The notes beneath the pieces were generated by a model. That model saw only the letters and a program-made list of their open reading frames with translations. It did no database searches and had not been told where the DNA came from. From positions 2,790,001 to 2,854,000 of the forward strand of contig NZ_CP102332.1 of NCBI RefSeq assembly GCF_024600715.1: 64,000 bases of DNA, given 5' to 3'. Made by a program: the position numbers and the translations under genes. The stretch's first letter is position 1, and the number at the start of each line of letters is the position of its first letter. This document shows, one piece after another, positions 17,554 through 26,079 of the stretch. Source of the DNA: Streptomyces changanensis. GTDB taxonomy: Bacteria; Actinomycetota; Actinomycetes; Streptomycetales; Streptomycetaceae.

Positions 17554-20364
17554 TCACGGCTTGAGGACCAGGTGGTCGACCTTCCGCGCGTCGACCGCCG
17601 CGTCGGTGAACGGCCAGTCGAGGAGCTCGCCCCTCGCCCACAGGTCGGTCTGGTCCGTGTAGTGCGGGTGGTAGGCGTGACCGGAGGCGCCGGTGAGGTT
17701 GATCCAGCGGGACTTGTCCCACTCGCCGACGTTCACGACCATCCGCATGGACGGCACCCAGACGACCCCGTAGCCACCCGCGGCGTTCCAGCCCGTGGCG
17801 TTGACCGCCGCCTCGCCGCCCGCGAGGTTCCACGGGCCGCGGTTCAGCATGAACTTCACGACGCCGGGACCGCCGGTGCCGAGCGTCTGGTTGCGCAGGT
17901 TCAGCTGGTGCAGCCGGCCCCAGCTCCAGGTGGAGACGTCCTTGCCGAGCTCGGCGGTCAGCTCCCACCGGGCGTCCTTCAGGGCACGGGCCAGCAGCTG
18001 GTCGCGGGTCTGCGTCGCGGCGTCCAGACGGTTGGCCGGGGTGTGCCACCACGGGTTCGCCTCGTCCTTCAGGAGCGGGCGGACCACCTCGTACCAGCGG
18101 TCGCCGCCGTCGGGCTGCGCCTGGTCCGCGTCCCGCTGGCCGCACTCGCGCACGAGCCGGTCGCGCTGGTCCTCCGGGACGTTCGGATCGGCCGGCGCCA
18201 CGTTGAGGCACTCGCCCTTGACGCGCAGCTCCTTGGGGAGCTTGTCGCCGAAGGCCAGCTTGAGGACGTTGCGCCAGACGGCGTTGAAGTAGGCGGCGGC
18301 CGCGGAGTCCGCCTCCTGCGTGTAGTCCCAGCCCTCCAGCAGCTTCTGCGCCTCGCGGACGTACGGGTCCGACACGTCGATCTTCAGCAGGAGCGGCGTC
18401 AGCAGCTTGGCGATCTCGCTGCTGTTGTCCATCTGCATGGTGCGCATGTCGTCCGTCGAGATCTTCCCGCCGTCCTTGGTCTTCGACTCGATGAGGTCGT
18501 TGATCCGCTGGCTGCGGGAGCCGTAGCCCCAGTCCTCGGTGAGGCGGTGCGGGTAGTCCCCGCCGTTCACGACGGCCTGGTTCGCGGTGACGATGTAGCC
18601 GCGCGCCGGGTCCTGCTCGTACGGCAGCTCGTCGAAGGGGACGAAGTCCTTCTTCCAGTCGTACGCGGCGTCCCAGCCGGGGGCCGGGAGGGTGCCGTCG
18701 TGCTTCTCGGAGCGGACGGGGATCTTGCCCGGGGCCTGGTAGCCGATGTGGCCCTCGGCGCCCTTGGCGTCGGCGTAGATCAGGTTCTGGGACGGCACCT
18801 CGAAGTCGCGGGCGGCGTCGCGGAAGTCCTTGAAGTCACGGGCGCGGTTCAGCTTGAACACCGCGTCCATCGAGCGGCCCGGGTCGAGGGCCGTCCAGCG
18901 CAGGGCCACCCCGTAGCCGTCGCCGCGGTCGGGCGCGAGGTCGGTGACGGGGGCCTTCTGGCCGACCTTCTCCGCCTCGCCGCTGCGGTCGGAGATGAGG
19001 GGGCCGTTGTTGGTGGTGCGCACGGTGATGGTGCGGCTGCTGCCACCGGCGACCCGGATGACCTCCTCGCGGGTCTCGAACGGCACCTCCTTGGTGCCGC
19101 GCAGGTACCCGCGGTCGGTGACCTTCTGGAGGTACAGGTCGGTGACGTCGGCGCCGAGGTTGGTGAAGCCCCAGGCGATGTCCTGGTTGTGGCCGATGAT
19201 CACACCGGGCAGGCCGGCGAAGGTGTAGCCGGCGACGTCGTAGCGGCACTTGTCGGACACGGCGCGGCAGTGCAGGCCCATCTGGTACCAGACGGACGGC
19301 AGCTGCGGGGCCAGGTGCGGGTCGTTCGCGAGGAGCGGCTTGCCGGTGGTCGTGTACTTGCCGGAGACGACCCAGGAGTTCGAGCCGATCCCGTGGCCGT
19401 TCGGGCCGAGGAGGGCGGGGACCTCCGCCAGGGCGTCGGAGACGGCCGCGAGCTGGCTCTGGAAGCCGCTCAGCGCGCCCGCGCCGGTGCCGGCGGAGCT
19501 CTGGGCGCCCTGGGTGCCGGAGCCGCCCTGGGTCCCCTGCGTGCCGGAGCCGGTGCCGTCGGAGCCGGTGCCGTCGCCGTCGGAACCGCTGCCGTCGCTC
19601 TCGCCCTCGCCCTCGCCGTCACCGGACGCCTTGAAGCCCTCGACGATCGGGCGGTGCAGCGCGTACGGGTAGTCCGGGTACAGCTGCTCGATCTGCTGCG
19701 GGCTCAGGCGGCTCGTCATCAGCGAGCGGTCGATCTCGTCCTGCATGTTGCCGCGCAGGTCCCAAGCCATGGCCTTGAGCCAGGCGATCGAGTCGACCGG
19801 CGTCCACGGCTCGATGGCGTAGTCGTGCGAGAACGCGAGGGCGGAGTACTCGACGGAGACGTCTTTGGGCTCCTTGCCCTTCAGGTAGGCGTTGACGCCC
19901 TCCGCGTACGCCTGGAGGTTCTTCTTGGTCTCGGCAGACAGCACCGTGTCGTACTCCTGCTGCGCCACGCGGTGCCAGCCGAGGGTGCGGAGGAAGGCGT
20001 CCGAGTCGACCAGGTCCTTGCCGAGCATCTCGGAGAGGCGGCCCGCGGTCATGTGCCGGCGGACGTCCATCTCGTAGAACCGGTCCTGCGCCTGGACGTA
20101 CCCCTGCGCGCGGAAGAGGTCGGCGTCGGTCGACGCGTAGATCTGTGGGACGCCGTAGCCGTCGCGCTTCACGTCGACCGGCCCGGACAGCCCGGCGAGC
20201 TGCAGCGTGCCGGTGGTCTGCGGGAAGGGCGCGCGTACGGTGCTGACGCCCCAGTAGGCGCCGTAACCGACGCCCGCGACGAGCGCCAGCACCAGGGCGA
20301 TCACGAGCAGGCGGGCACGCCGCCCCTTCTTCTTGGGGGAAGAGACGGTGGTGTTGGCGGGCAT
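17554..20364 (-). CDS. Penicillin acylase family protein (Ntn hydrolase)
   Basis: This is a 936-residue pro-enzyme. Residues 18-40 form a membrane anchor or uncleaved signal (LLVIALVLALVAGVGYGAYW). The alpha chain starts with the family pattern DGYGVPQIYASTDADLFRAQGY. A low-complexity Gly/Ser/Asp/Thr spacer spans about residues 247-300. The autoprocessing nucleophile is Ser328 in HGIGSNSWVVSG, the expected new N-terminus of the beta chain. Members cleave acyl groups from beta-lactams, acyl-homoserine lactones or lipopeptides; the natural substrate is not deducible. The ATG at 20364 has GAAGGA 5 nt upstream. The gene is divergent from the antiporter and convergent with the cyclo-ligase. Confidence 0.9.
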   Translation of the reverse strand: MPANTTVSSPKKKGRRARLLVIALVLALVAGVGYGAYWGVSTVRAPFPQTTGTLQLAGLSGPVDVKRDGYGVPQIYASTDADLFRAQGYVQAQDRFYEMDVRRHMTAGRLSEMLGKDLVDSDAFLRTLGWHRVAQQEYDTVLSAETKKNLQAYAEGVNAYLKGKEPKDVSVEYSALAFSHDYAIEPWTPVDSIAWLKAMAWDLRGNMQDEIDRSLMTSRLSPQQIEQLYPDYPYALHRPIVEGFKASGDGEGEGESDGSGSDGDGTGSDGTGSGTQGTQGGSGTQGAQSSAGTGAGALSGFQSQLAAVSDALAEVPALLGPNGHGIGSNSWVVSGKYTTTGKPLLANDPHLAPQLPSVWYQMGLHCRAVSDKCRYDVAGYTFAGLPGVIIGHNQDIAWGFTNLGADVTDLYLQKVTDRGYLRGTKEVPFETREEVIRVAGGSSRTITVRTTNNGPLISDRSGEAEKVGQKAPVTDLAPDRGDGYGVALRWTALDPGRSMDAVFKLNRARDFKDFRDAARDFEVPSQNLIYADAKGAEGHIGYQAPGKIPVRSEKHDGTLPAPGWDAAYDWKKDFVPFDELPYEQDPARGYIVTANQAVVNGGDYPHRLTEDWGYGSRSQRINDLIESKTKDGGKISTDDMRTMQMDNSSEIAKLLTPLLLKIDVSDPYVREAQKLLEGWDYTQEADSAAAAYFNAVWRNVLKLAFGDKLPKELRVKGECLNVAPADPNVPEDQRDRLVRECGQRDADQAQPDGGDRWYEVVRPLLKDEANPWWHTPANRLDAATQTRDQLLARALKDARWELTAELGKDVSTWSWGRLHQLNLRNQTLGTGGPGVVKFMLNRGPWNLAGGEAAVNATGWNAAGGYGVVWVPSMRMVVNVGEWDKSRWINLTGASGHAYHPHYTDQTDLWARGELLDWPFTDAAVDARKVDHLVLKP

Positions 20365-20550
20365 CGCTGTCCTTCGAGGCGCAGGCTTGGTCCTGGAGTG
20401 CTGGGAGCAACCATAGGCGCAGCGCTCGGCCGGTCCGGACGCGGTGTCAGTGAGGAGGCCGCCCACGGGTGTCGACGGAGGCGTTAGGAGAACGTTAAAG
20501 ATTAGGTAAGGTAACGAAGTACTGGCCGTCGTGCACCCGTCGAACAGCCG

Positions 20551-20567
20551 GACATGCCCGGCATGTC
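20551..20567. promoter_or_regulatory. Perfect 8-bp palindrome GACATGCC-N-GGCATGTC
   Basis: A perfect inverted repeat with a single central base lies in the 638-bp divergent gap between the acylase and the antiporter. It has the form of an operator for a dimeric repressor. The same gap carries an AT-rich stretch near 20490-20515 (promoter-like for the acylase) and GGTGGACCGG-type short repeats near 20740-20770. No gene is seen in it. Confidence 0.45.
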
Positions 20568-21002
20568 GTCACGGAGTCGACGGTTCGGCAGCCCGGGGCG
20601 CCGACAGGGCGGTCCGACCGCCGCGTTCCGGCGGTCACCGGCCCGCGGCACCCGGTGCCGGCACCGGCGGCCGGAACCAGCCCTCGCGGCCGGTTTCCGG
20701 TACCCACCGCGACCCGGCCCCGTGACCGCTACCGGCACCCCGGTGGACCGGTCTCTCCGGTGGACCGGCATCCCGGTGCACGGTCTGCCGGTGGCCGGGC
20801 GGCACCACGCGCGCGTGGGTGGGTGCCCCGTGGGCCTGTGGGCCTCGGCGTGACCACGCGCGCGGGGGCGGTGATCCCGCCCGGCGCACGAGGGTGCGGG
20901 ACTCCGACACCCGGGCCGGCGCCCGGGTCGGGCCCGCACACAACCGCATCCGCGCACAACTGAAGACGACCGCGCACGCACACTCTCCGGAAGGTTCGGC
21001 CC

Positions 21003-22499
21003 CTGACTGTCCACCAGCTCAACGAACTCCTGCTCATCGGCTCGCTCGTACTGCTCGTCGCCGTCGTCGCGGTGCGCGTCTCCTCACGCAGCGGCCTCCC
21101 CAGCCTGCTCCTGTACCTCGGCATCGGTGTCGCCATGGGCCAGGACGGCATCGGCAACATCACCTTCGACAACGCCGAGCTCACCCAGGTCATCGGCTAC
21201 GGCGCGCTCGTCGTGATCCTCGCCGAGGGCGGCCTGGGGACGAAGTGGGAGCAGATCAGACCCGCGCTGCCCGCGGCGACCGCCCTGGCGACCGTCGGCG
21301 TCGCGGTGAGCGTGGGCATCACGGCCGCCGCCGCGCACTACCTCATCGGCCTGGACTGGCGGCAGTCGCTGCTCATCGGCGCGGTCGTCTCCTCGACGGA
21401 CGCCGCGGCCGTCTTCTCGGTCCTGCGCAAGGTCCCCCTGCCGAGCCGGGTGACCGGCACGCTGGAGGCGGAGTCGGGCTTCAACGACGCCCCCGTCGTC
21501 ATCCTCGTCGTCGCCTTCTCCACGACGGGACCGGTCCACAGCTGGTACGTCCTCGTCGGGGAGATCGCGCTGGAGCTCGCCATCGGCGCGGCCATCGGCC
21601 TCGCGATCGGTCTCCTCGGCGCGTACGGCCTGAAGAGCGTCGCCCTGCCGGCCTCCGGCCTGTACCCGATCGCCGTGATGGCCATCGCCGTCACCGCGTA
21701 CGCGGCCGGCGCGCTCGCCCACGGCAGCGGTTTCCTCGCCGTATACCTGGCCTCCGTGGTCCTCGGCAACGCGAAGCTGCCGCACCAGCCGGCCAACCGC
21801 GGCTTCGCCGAAGGCCTCGGCTGGATCGCCCAGATCGGGATGTTCGTCCTCCTGGGACTGCTGGTGACCCCGCACGAGCTCATCCACGACTTCTGGCCCG
21901 CGGTCGCCATCGGGCTCGTCCTGACGGCCGTGGCCCGCCCGGTGTCCGTGCTGCTGAGCCTGGTGTCGTTCCGCATCCCCTGGCAGGAGCAGGCTCTGAT
22001 TTCGTGGGCCGGGCTGCGCGGCGCGGTGCCCATCATCCTGGCGACCATCCCCATGGTGTCGGGGATCGAAGGCAGCCGGAAGGTTTTCAACATCGTCTTC
22101 GTGCTGGTCGTCGTCTACACCCTCGTGCAGGGGCCGACGCTGCCCTGGCTGGCCAGGACGCTGCGCCTCGGCGACCAGGACGGGGCCACCGACCTGGGCG
22201 TGGAGTCCGCCCCCCTGGAGCGGCTGCGCGGCCACCTGCTGTCGCTGTCCATCCCGGAGCGTTCCCGGATGCACGGCGTGGAGGTCGCGGAGCTGCGGCT
22301 GCCGCCGGGCGCCGCGGTCACCCTCGTCGTACGGGAGGGGCGCAGCTTCGTCCCGTCCCCGGCGACGGTGCTCCGGCGCGGCGACGACCTGCTGGTCGTG
22401 GCGACGGACCAGGTACGGGACGCGACGGAACGGCGGCTGCGGGCCGTCGGCCGCGGCGGCAAGCTCGCGGGCTGGCTCGGCACGGGCGGGACACCGTAG
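21003..22499 (+). CDS. Potassium (or sodium)/proton antiporter, CPA1 family with C-terminal TrkA-C domain
   Basis: This is a polytopic antiporter of the NhaP2 type: about 12 membrane segments followed by a C-terminal RCK/TrkA-C-like domain of about 70 residues (MHGVEVAELRLPPGAAVT, then RRGDDLLVVATD). It exchanges monovalent cations for protons across the membrane. The usual start codons give only GTG 21072, which removes most of the first membrane helix. In the same frame a CTG at 21003 gives LTVHQLNELLLIGSLVLLVAV, a complete first helix, with GGAAGG 8 nt upstream. No ATG or GTG lies between the in-frame stop at 20961 and there. A rare CTG start is therefore proposed (498 residues). Confidence 0.85.
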   Translation: MTVHQLNELLLIGSLVLLVAVVAVRVSSRSGLPSLLLYLGIGVAMGQDGIGNITFDNAELTQVIGYGALVVILAEGGLGTKWEQIRPALPAATALATVGVAVSVGITAAAAHYLIGLDWRQSLLIGAVVSSTDAAAVFSVLRKVPLPSRVTGTLEAESGFNDAPVVILVVAFSTTGPVHSWYVLVGEIALELAIGAAIGLAIGLLGAYGLKSVALPASGLYPIAVMAIAVTAYAAGALAHGSGFLAVYLASVVLGNAKLPHQPANRGFAEGLGWIAQIGMFVLLGLLVTPHELIHDFWPAVAIGLVLTAVARPVSVLLSLVSFRIPWQEQALISWAGLRGAVPIILATIPMVSGIEGSRKVFNIVFVLVVVYTLVQGPTLPWLARTLRLGDQDGATDLGVESAPLERLRGHLLSLSIPERSRMHGVEVAELRLPPGAAVTLVVREGRSFVPSPATVLRRGDDLLVVATDQVRDATERRLRAVGRGGKLAGWLGTGGTP

Positions 22500-22996
22500 C
22501 GCGGGGCCGCGCCGCAGGAGCGGGGCGCCGTGAGGGCGGGCGCTGGAAGGGCAGGCACCCGTGGGGGCGGGGCCCTGTCGGGGCGGGCGCCCGTGGGAGT
22601 GGGCGCCCGTAGGGGTGGGCGCCGGGAGGGGCGGGGCGGGGCGCTGGAAAGGGTGGCGGTCCGGTCGGATGACGGGCGCCGCCCGTCCGGCGGCGGGTGC
22701 CGTCCGGCGGCGGGTGCCGTCCGCCGGCGGACGGGTGCCGTCCGAGCGCCCCGCCGAATCACAGGGCCCGCTCCATCGCGTCGCACATTTCACAGGTGCC
22801 GCACCAGCACCGCCCTGTACCATGAAGGCACACTGATCGACCAACTCTGCCTGACGCAGGGCTGGCGCGACCGTATGGCGGCCGGGTCCCCCCTCAGCGG
22901 AACCCAGGTATCTACCGCGCTTCCGCGCAAGAGGACAGCCCTCGGCGGCTCCCGTCACCCAGGGGAGCGCTACCAGGCGGCAGAAAGGCACGGGCC
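22500..22996. other. Gap without a supported gene
   Basis: This is 497 bp between the antiporter and the MFS gene. It has GC-rich short repeats: GGGCGCCCGT-type around 22560-22625 and a GGCGGGTGCCGTCC unit repeated around 22680-22745. The last 200 bp probably carry the MFS promoter. No open frame with Streptomyces codon bias was convincing. Confidence 0.5.
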
Positions 22997-24280
22997 GTGG
23001 CATCCACGGTCACCTCCGACGACGCCGTGAAGCGTCCCGGATACGGGCAGCTCCTGCGCACACCCGGCGCGTGGACGTACCTGCTGCCCGGTTTCGCGGC
23101 ACGCCAGCCCTTCGCGATGCTCACCATCGGCATCGTCCTGCTGGTCCAGCACACCACCGGCTCGTACGGCACCGCCGGTGCCGTCGCCGCGGTCACCGGC
23201 GTGTCCATGGCACTGTTCGCGCCGCAGAGCGGCAAGCTCGCGGACCGCTTCGGCCAGCGCGCCGTCCTCCTGCCCGGTGTCCTGGCGCACGCCGCGTCGG
23301 TCTCCCTCCTGACGGCCCTCGCGCTCGCGGACGCGCCCCTGTGGGCCCTGTTCGCGGCGGCCGTGCCCAGCGGCGCGTCCGTCCCGCAGATCGGCCCCAT
23401 GGTGCGGGCCCGCTGGGCCGCCCGGCTCGAGGGGTCGCCGCTGATGTCGACGGCGGCGGCGTTCGAGTCCGTCACCGACGAGTTCACCTTCGTCGTCGGC
23501 CCCGTTCTGGCCACGGCGCTGTGCACCGGCGTGCACCCGGCCGCCGGCCTGGTCGCCGAGGCCGGCCTCACCCTGGTCGGCGGCCTGCTCTTCGCCGCGC
23601 AGAAGCGCACCCAGCCCGCCCACGGGACGCACTCCTCGCAGGCCGGCTCGCCGGCGCGCGTGTCGGCGCTTTCCGTGCCGGGCGTGCGGGTGCTCGCCGT
23701 GGCGTTCCTCGGCATCGGCTCCGTCTTCGGCGGCATGCAGGTCTCCCTGACCGCCTTCTCCGAGGAGATCGGCAACCCGGGCGCCAACGGCCTGCTGTAC
23801 GGGCTCTTCGCCGCCGGCAACATGCTGGCCGGCGTCGCCGTCGGCGCCATCGCCTGGAAGGCCGGGCCGCGCCGCCGCCTCATCGTCGGCTACACCGCCC
23901 TGACCCTGACCGCCGCCCTGCTGTGGACCGCCCACTCCGTGGTGCTGCTGGGTCTGCTGGGCCTCGTCGTGGGCCTGTGCATCGCGCCCGCCCTGATCAC
24001 CGGCTACACGCTCGTCGAGTCGCTGGTGCCCGCCACCGCCCGTACGGAGGCGTTCACCTGGCTGACCGGCGCCGTGGCGCTGGGCCAGGCCGCCGCCGTG
24101 ACGGTCGCGGGACAGCTCGCCGACACGTACGGCTCGACCGCCGGCTTCCTGGTGCCGCTGGGCGGTACGGCCCTGGCCCTCGTCACCCTCGTGGCGCTGC
24201 GCTCGCGGCTCGTCGCCCGGCCCGCGGGCCGGACCGTCGCGCGTGGTATGGGTCACCGCGTGCCCGTGGCGGTGGACTGA
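22997..24280 (+). CDS. MFS transporter
   Basis: This 427-residue major facilitator has about 12 hydrophobic segments. The cytoplasmic loop between helices 2 and 3 has the motif SGKLADRFGQRAVLL and the central loop is polar (residues 207-225). It looks like a small-molecule exporter of unknown substrate, related to a common actinobacterial group. The GTG at 22997 has AAAGG upstream. It is co-directional with the downstream FmdB gene but separated by its own CIRCE-like element, so the two are likely independent units. Confidence 0.88.
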   Translation: MASTVTSDDAVKRPGYGQLLRTPGAWTYLLPGFAARQPFAMLTIGIVLLVQHTTGSYGTAGAVAAVTGVSMALFAPQSGKLADRFGQRAVLLPGVLAHAASVSLLTALALADAPLWALFAAAVPSGASVPQIGPMVRARWAARLEGSPLMSTAAAFESVTDEFTFVVGPVLATALCTGVHPAAGLVAEAGLTLVGGLLFAAQKRTQPAHGTHSSQAGSPARVSALSVPGVRVLAVAFLGIGSVFGGMQVSLTAFSEEIGNPGANGLLYGLFAAGNMLAGVAVGAIAWKAGPRRRLIVGYTALTLTAALLWTAHSVVLLGLLGLVVGLCIAPALITGYTLVESLVPATARTEAFTWLTGAVALGQAAAVTVAGQLADTYGSTAGFLVPLGGTALALVTLVALRSRLVARPAGRTVARGMGHRVPVAVD

Positions 24281-24310
24281 CGCGACGGAATGCGTCACTA
24301 TTGTTCGTCG

Positions 24311-24337
24311 TTAGCACTCATCGAGTGAGAGTGCCAG
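24311..24337 (+). promoter_or_regulatory. CIRCE-like inverted repeat (HrcA operator) over the fmdB leader
   Basis: The left arm TTAGCACTC (24311-24319) matches the CIRCE consensus perfectly, and a 9-nt spacer follows. The right arm GAGTGCCAG (24329-24337) matches GAGTGCTAA at seven of nine positions, including the six core bases. The element ends inside the AGGAGG Shine-Dalgarno of the zinc-ribbon gene. HrcA represses chaperonin genes through such sites, so this suggests heat-shock or proteostasis control of this gene. Confidence 0.7.
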
Positions 24338-24348
24338 GAGGAAGACAA

Positions 24349-24678
24349 GTGCCGACCTACCAGTACCAGTGCACCGAGTGCGGCGAGGGCCTCGAGGCGG
24401 TGCAGAAGTTCACCGATGACGCCCTGACCGAGTGCCCGAGCTGCCAGGGACGCCTGAAGAAGGTGTTCTCGGCCGTCGGCATCGTCTTCAAGGGCTCCGG
24501 GTTCTACCGCAACGACAGCCGCGGCGCGTCGTCGAGCAGCTCGCCCGCGTCGTCGTCCTCTTCCTCGTCGTCCTCCGCGGCGTCGACCCCGTCGTCCGAT
24601 TCGTCGTCCTCGTCGTCCTCGGGCGCGAAGCCGGCGGCGTCGAGCACGGGCGGCGGCAGCAGCACCTCCGCGGCCTGA
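24349..24678 (+). CDS. FmdB family zinc-ribbon protein
   Basis: This 109-residue protein has an N-terminal FmdB/CxxC zinc ribbon (YQYQCTECGEGLEAVQKF, then ECPSCQGRLKKVFSAVGIVFKGSGFY) with four cysteines as two CxxC pairs. The last 55 residues are almost pure Ser with Ala, Pro and Thr, a disordered tail common in actinobacterial members. The GTG at 24349 follows AGGAGG by 7 nt. The family is named a regulatory protein but its biochemical role is unsettled. The CIRCE-like site overlapping its ribosome binding site is notable. Confidence 0.92.
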   Translation: MPTYQYQCTECGEGLEAVQKFTDDALTECPSCQGRLKKVFSAVGIVFKGSGFYRNDSRGASSSSSPASSSSSSSSSAASTPSSDSSSSSSSGAKPAASSTGGGSSTSAA

Positions 24679-24687
24679 CCACGTCCC

Positions 24688-24720
24688 GAAGGCCCCGCCG
24701 TCCCGTACGGCGGGGCCTTC
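24688..24720 (+). terminator. Terminator after fmdB-type gene
   Basis: A 14-bp perfect stem (GAAGGCCCCGCCGT/ACGGCGGGGCCTTC) with a 5-nt loop lies 10 nt after the stop codon. Confidence 0.85.
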
Positions 24721-24953
24721 GGCGTACCCGGGTCGGGTGACCGCTGGGGGGCCGGCCGCCGGGATCGCCCCGGGGTGCTTCCGAGCCGTCCTCCAAGCGT
24801 GCGTCGCGGGCTCCGCTTCAGCGTGCGCCGCAGGGTCCGCTTCGGGGGTGGGCCGGGGTGTCCCCGGGTGCCTCCGGGGGCGGGCCGGGGATGCCCTGCG
24901 GCGGGCCGGGGGTGGCTCCGGAGCGCTTCGGGGCCGCGTCTAGGGTGAGCCGC

Positions 24954-25790
24954 ATGGCGACGAACGCAGAGATCGGCGTGATCGGCGGGTCCGGCTTCTA
25001 CTCCTTCCTGGAGGACGTCACGGAGGTCGAGGTCAGCACCCCGTACGGCAGCCCCAGCGACTCCCTGTTCCTCGGCGAGGTGGCCGGCCGCCGGGTCGCG
25101 TTCCTGCCTCGGCACGGCCGTGACCACCGGCTGCCGCCGCACCGCATCAACTACCGGGCCAACCTGTGGGCGCTCCGCTCCGTCGGCGTGCGCCAGGTTC
25201 TGGGGCCGTGCGCGGTCGGCGGTCTGCGCGCCGAGTACGGGCCCGGCACCCTGCTCGTCCCCGACCAGCTGGTCGACCGTACGAAGGCACGCGTCCAGAC
25301 GTACTTCGACGGCGAGCCGCTGCCGGACGGCAGCGTGCCGAACGTCGTCCACATGACCTTCGCCGACCCCTACTGCCCCGACGGACGCGAGGCCGCGCTG
25401 ACGGCCGCGCGGGGCCGGGAGTGGGCGGCGGTGGACGGCGGCACGATGGTCGTCGTGGAGGGCCCGCGCTTCTCGACCCGCGCCGAGTCGCGGTGGCACG
25501 CCGCCATGGGCTGGTCCGTCGTCGGCATGACCGGCCACCCGGAGGCGGTGCTCGCCCGCGAGCTGGGCCTCTGCTACACGTCGATGGCCCTGGTGACGGA
25601 CCTCGACGCGGGCGCCGAGACGGGCGACGGCGTGTCGCACACGGACGTCCTGCGGGTGTTCGGGGAGAACGTCGAGCGTCTGCGGGCCGTCCTGTTCGAC
25701 GCGGTCGGGGCGCTGCCCGCGACCGAGGACCGCACGTGCCTGTGCACGCACGCCCACGACGGCTGGAACCTGGGCATCGCGCTGCCGTAA
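24954..25790 (+). CDS. mtnP: S-methyl-5'-thioadenosine phosphorylase family protein
   Basis: This 278-residue nucleoside phosphorylase opens EIGVIGGSGFYSFL. It has LPRHGRDHRLPPHRINYRAN (phosphate/ribose site), VVVEGPRFSTRAES and a C-terminal TCLCTHAHDGW. The family phosphorolyses methylthioadenosine (or methylthioinosine) in methionine salvage. TAGGGT lies about 6 nt before the ATG, so the message may start at or close to the start codon. The MTA versus MTI preference cannot be decided by eye. Confidence 0.9.
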   Translation: MATNAEIGVIGGSGFYSFLEDVTEVEVSTPYGSPSDSLFLGEVAGRRVAFLPRHGRDHRLPPHRINYRANLWALRSVGVRQVLGPCAVGGLRAEYGPGTLLVPDQLVDRTKARVQTYFDGEPLPDGSVPNVVHMTFADPYCPDGREAALTAARGREWAAVDGGTMVVVEGPRFSTRAESRWHAAMGWSVVGMTGHPEAVLARELGLCYTSMALVTDLDAGAETGDGVSHTDVLRVFGENVERLRAVLFDAVGALPATEDRTCLCTHAHDGWNLGIALP

Positions 25791-26079
25791 CGGCTCGGGG
25801 TACCGGGAGGCGCCCGGGCGGGCGGGTGATGCCGGGGCGGGACGGGGGATGCCGGGGCGGGGCGATGCCCCGGGCGTCGGGGTTGCGCGAGGGCGGGCCG
25901 GGCGCGCCGACGAGCGCGGGCGGGCGGGCCGGTGGGGAATGCGGCTCCACCCCTGGGGTGAGCGAGCTTTCCCCAGGTAGACGCCTGTCCACAGGCCCGA
26001 GCGGAGCAGGCGGAAACGCGGCAGGGTGAGGACGTCGGTGATCCGCCGGCGGTTCCCCGCATGACAGGTGGTGTCTGCC

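Noticed and set aside
20490..20515. Iron-box-like TTAGGTAAGG upstream of the acylase
   Set aside because: Only the left half resembles the DmdR/IdeR consensus; the right half does not match, so it is more likely a promoter AT-rich stretch.
22676..22745. Possible CRISPR-like array in the antiporter/MFS gap
   Set aside because: The repeats are 14-16 bp, GC-only and directly adjacent without unique spacers; this is simple tandem expansion.
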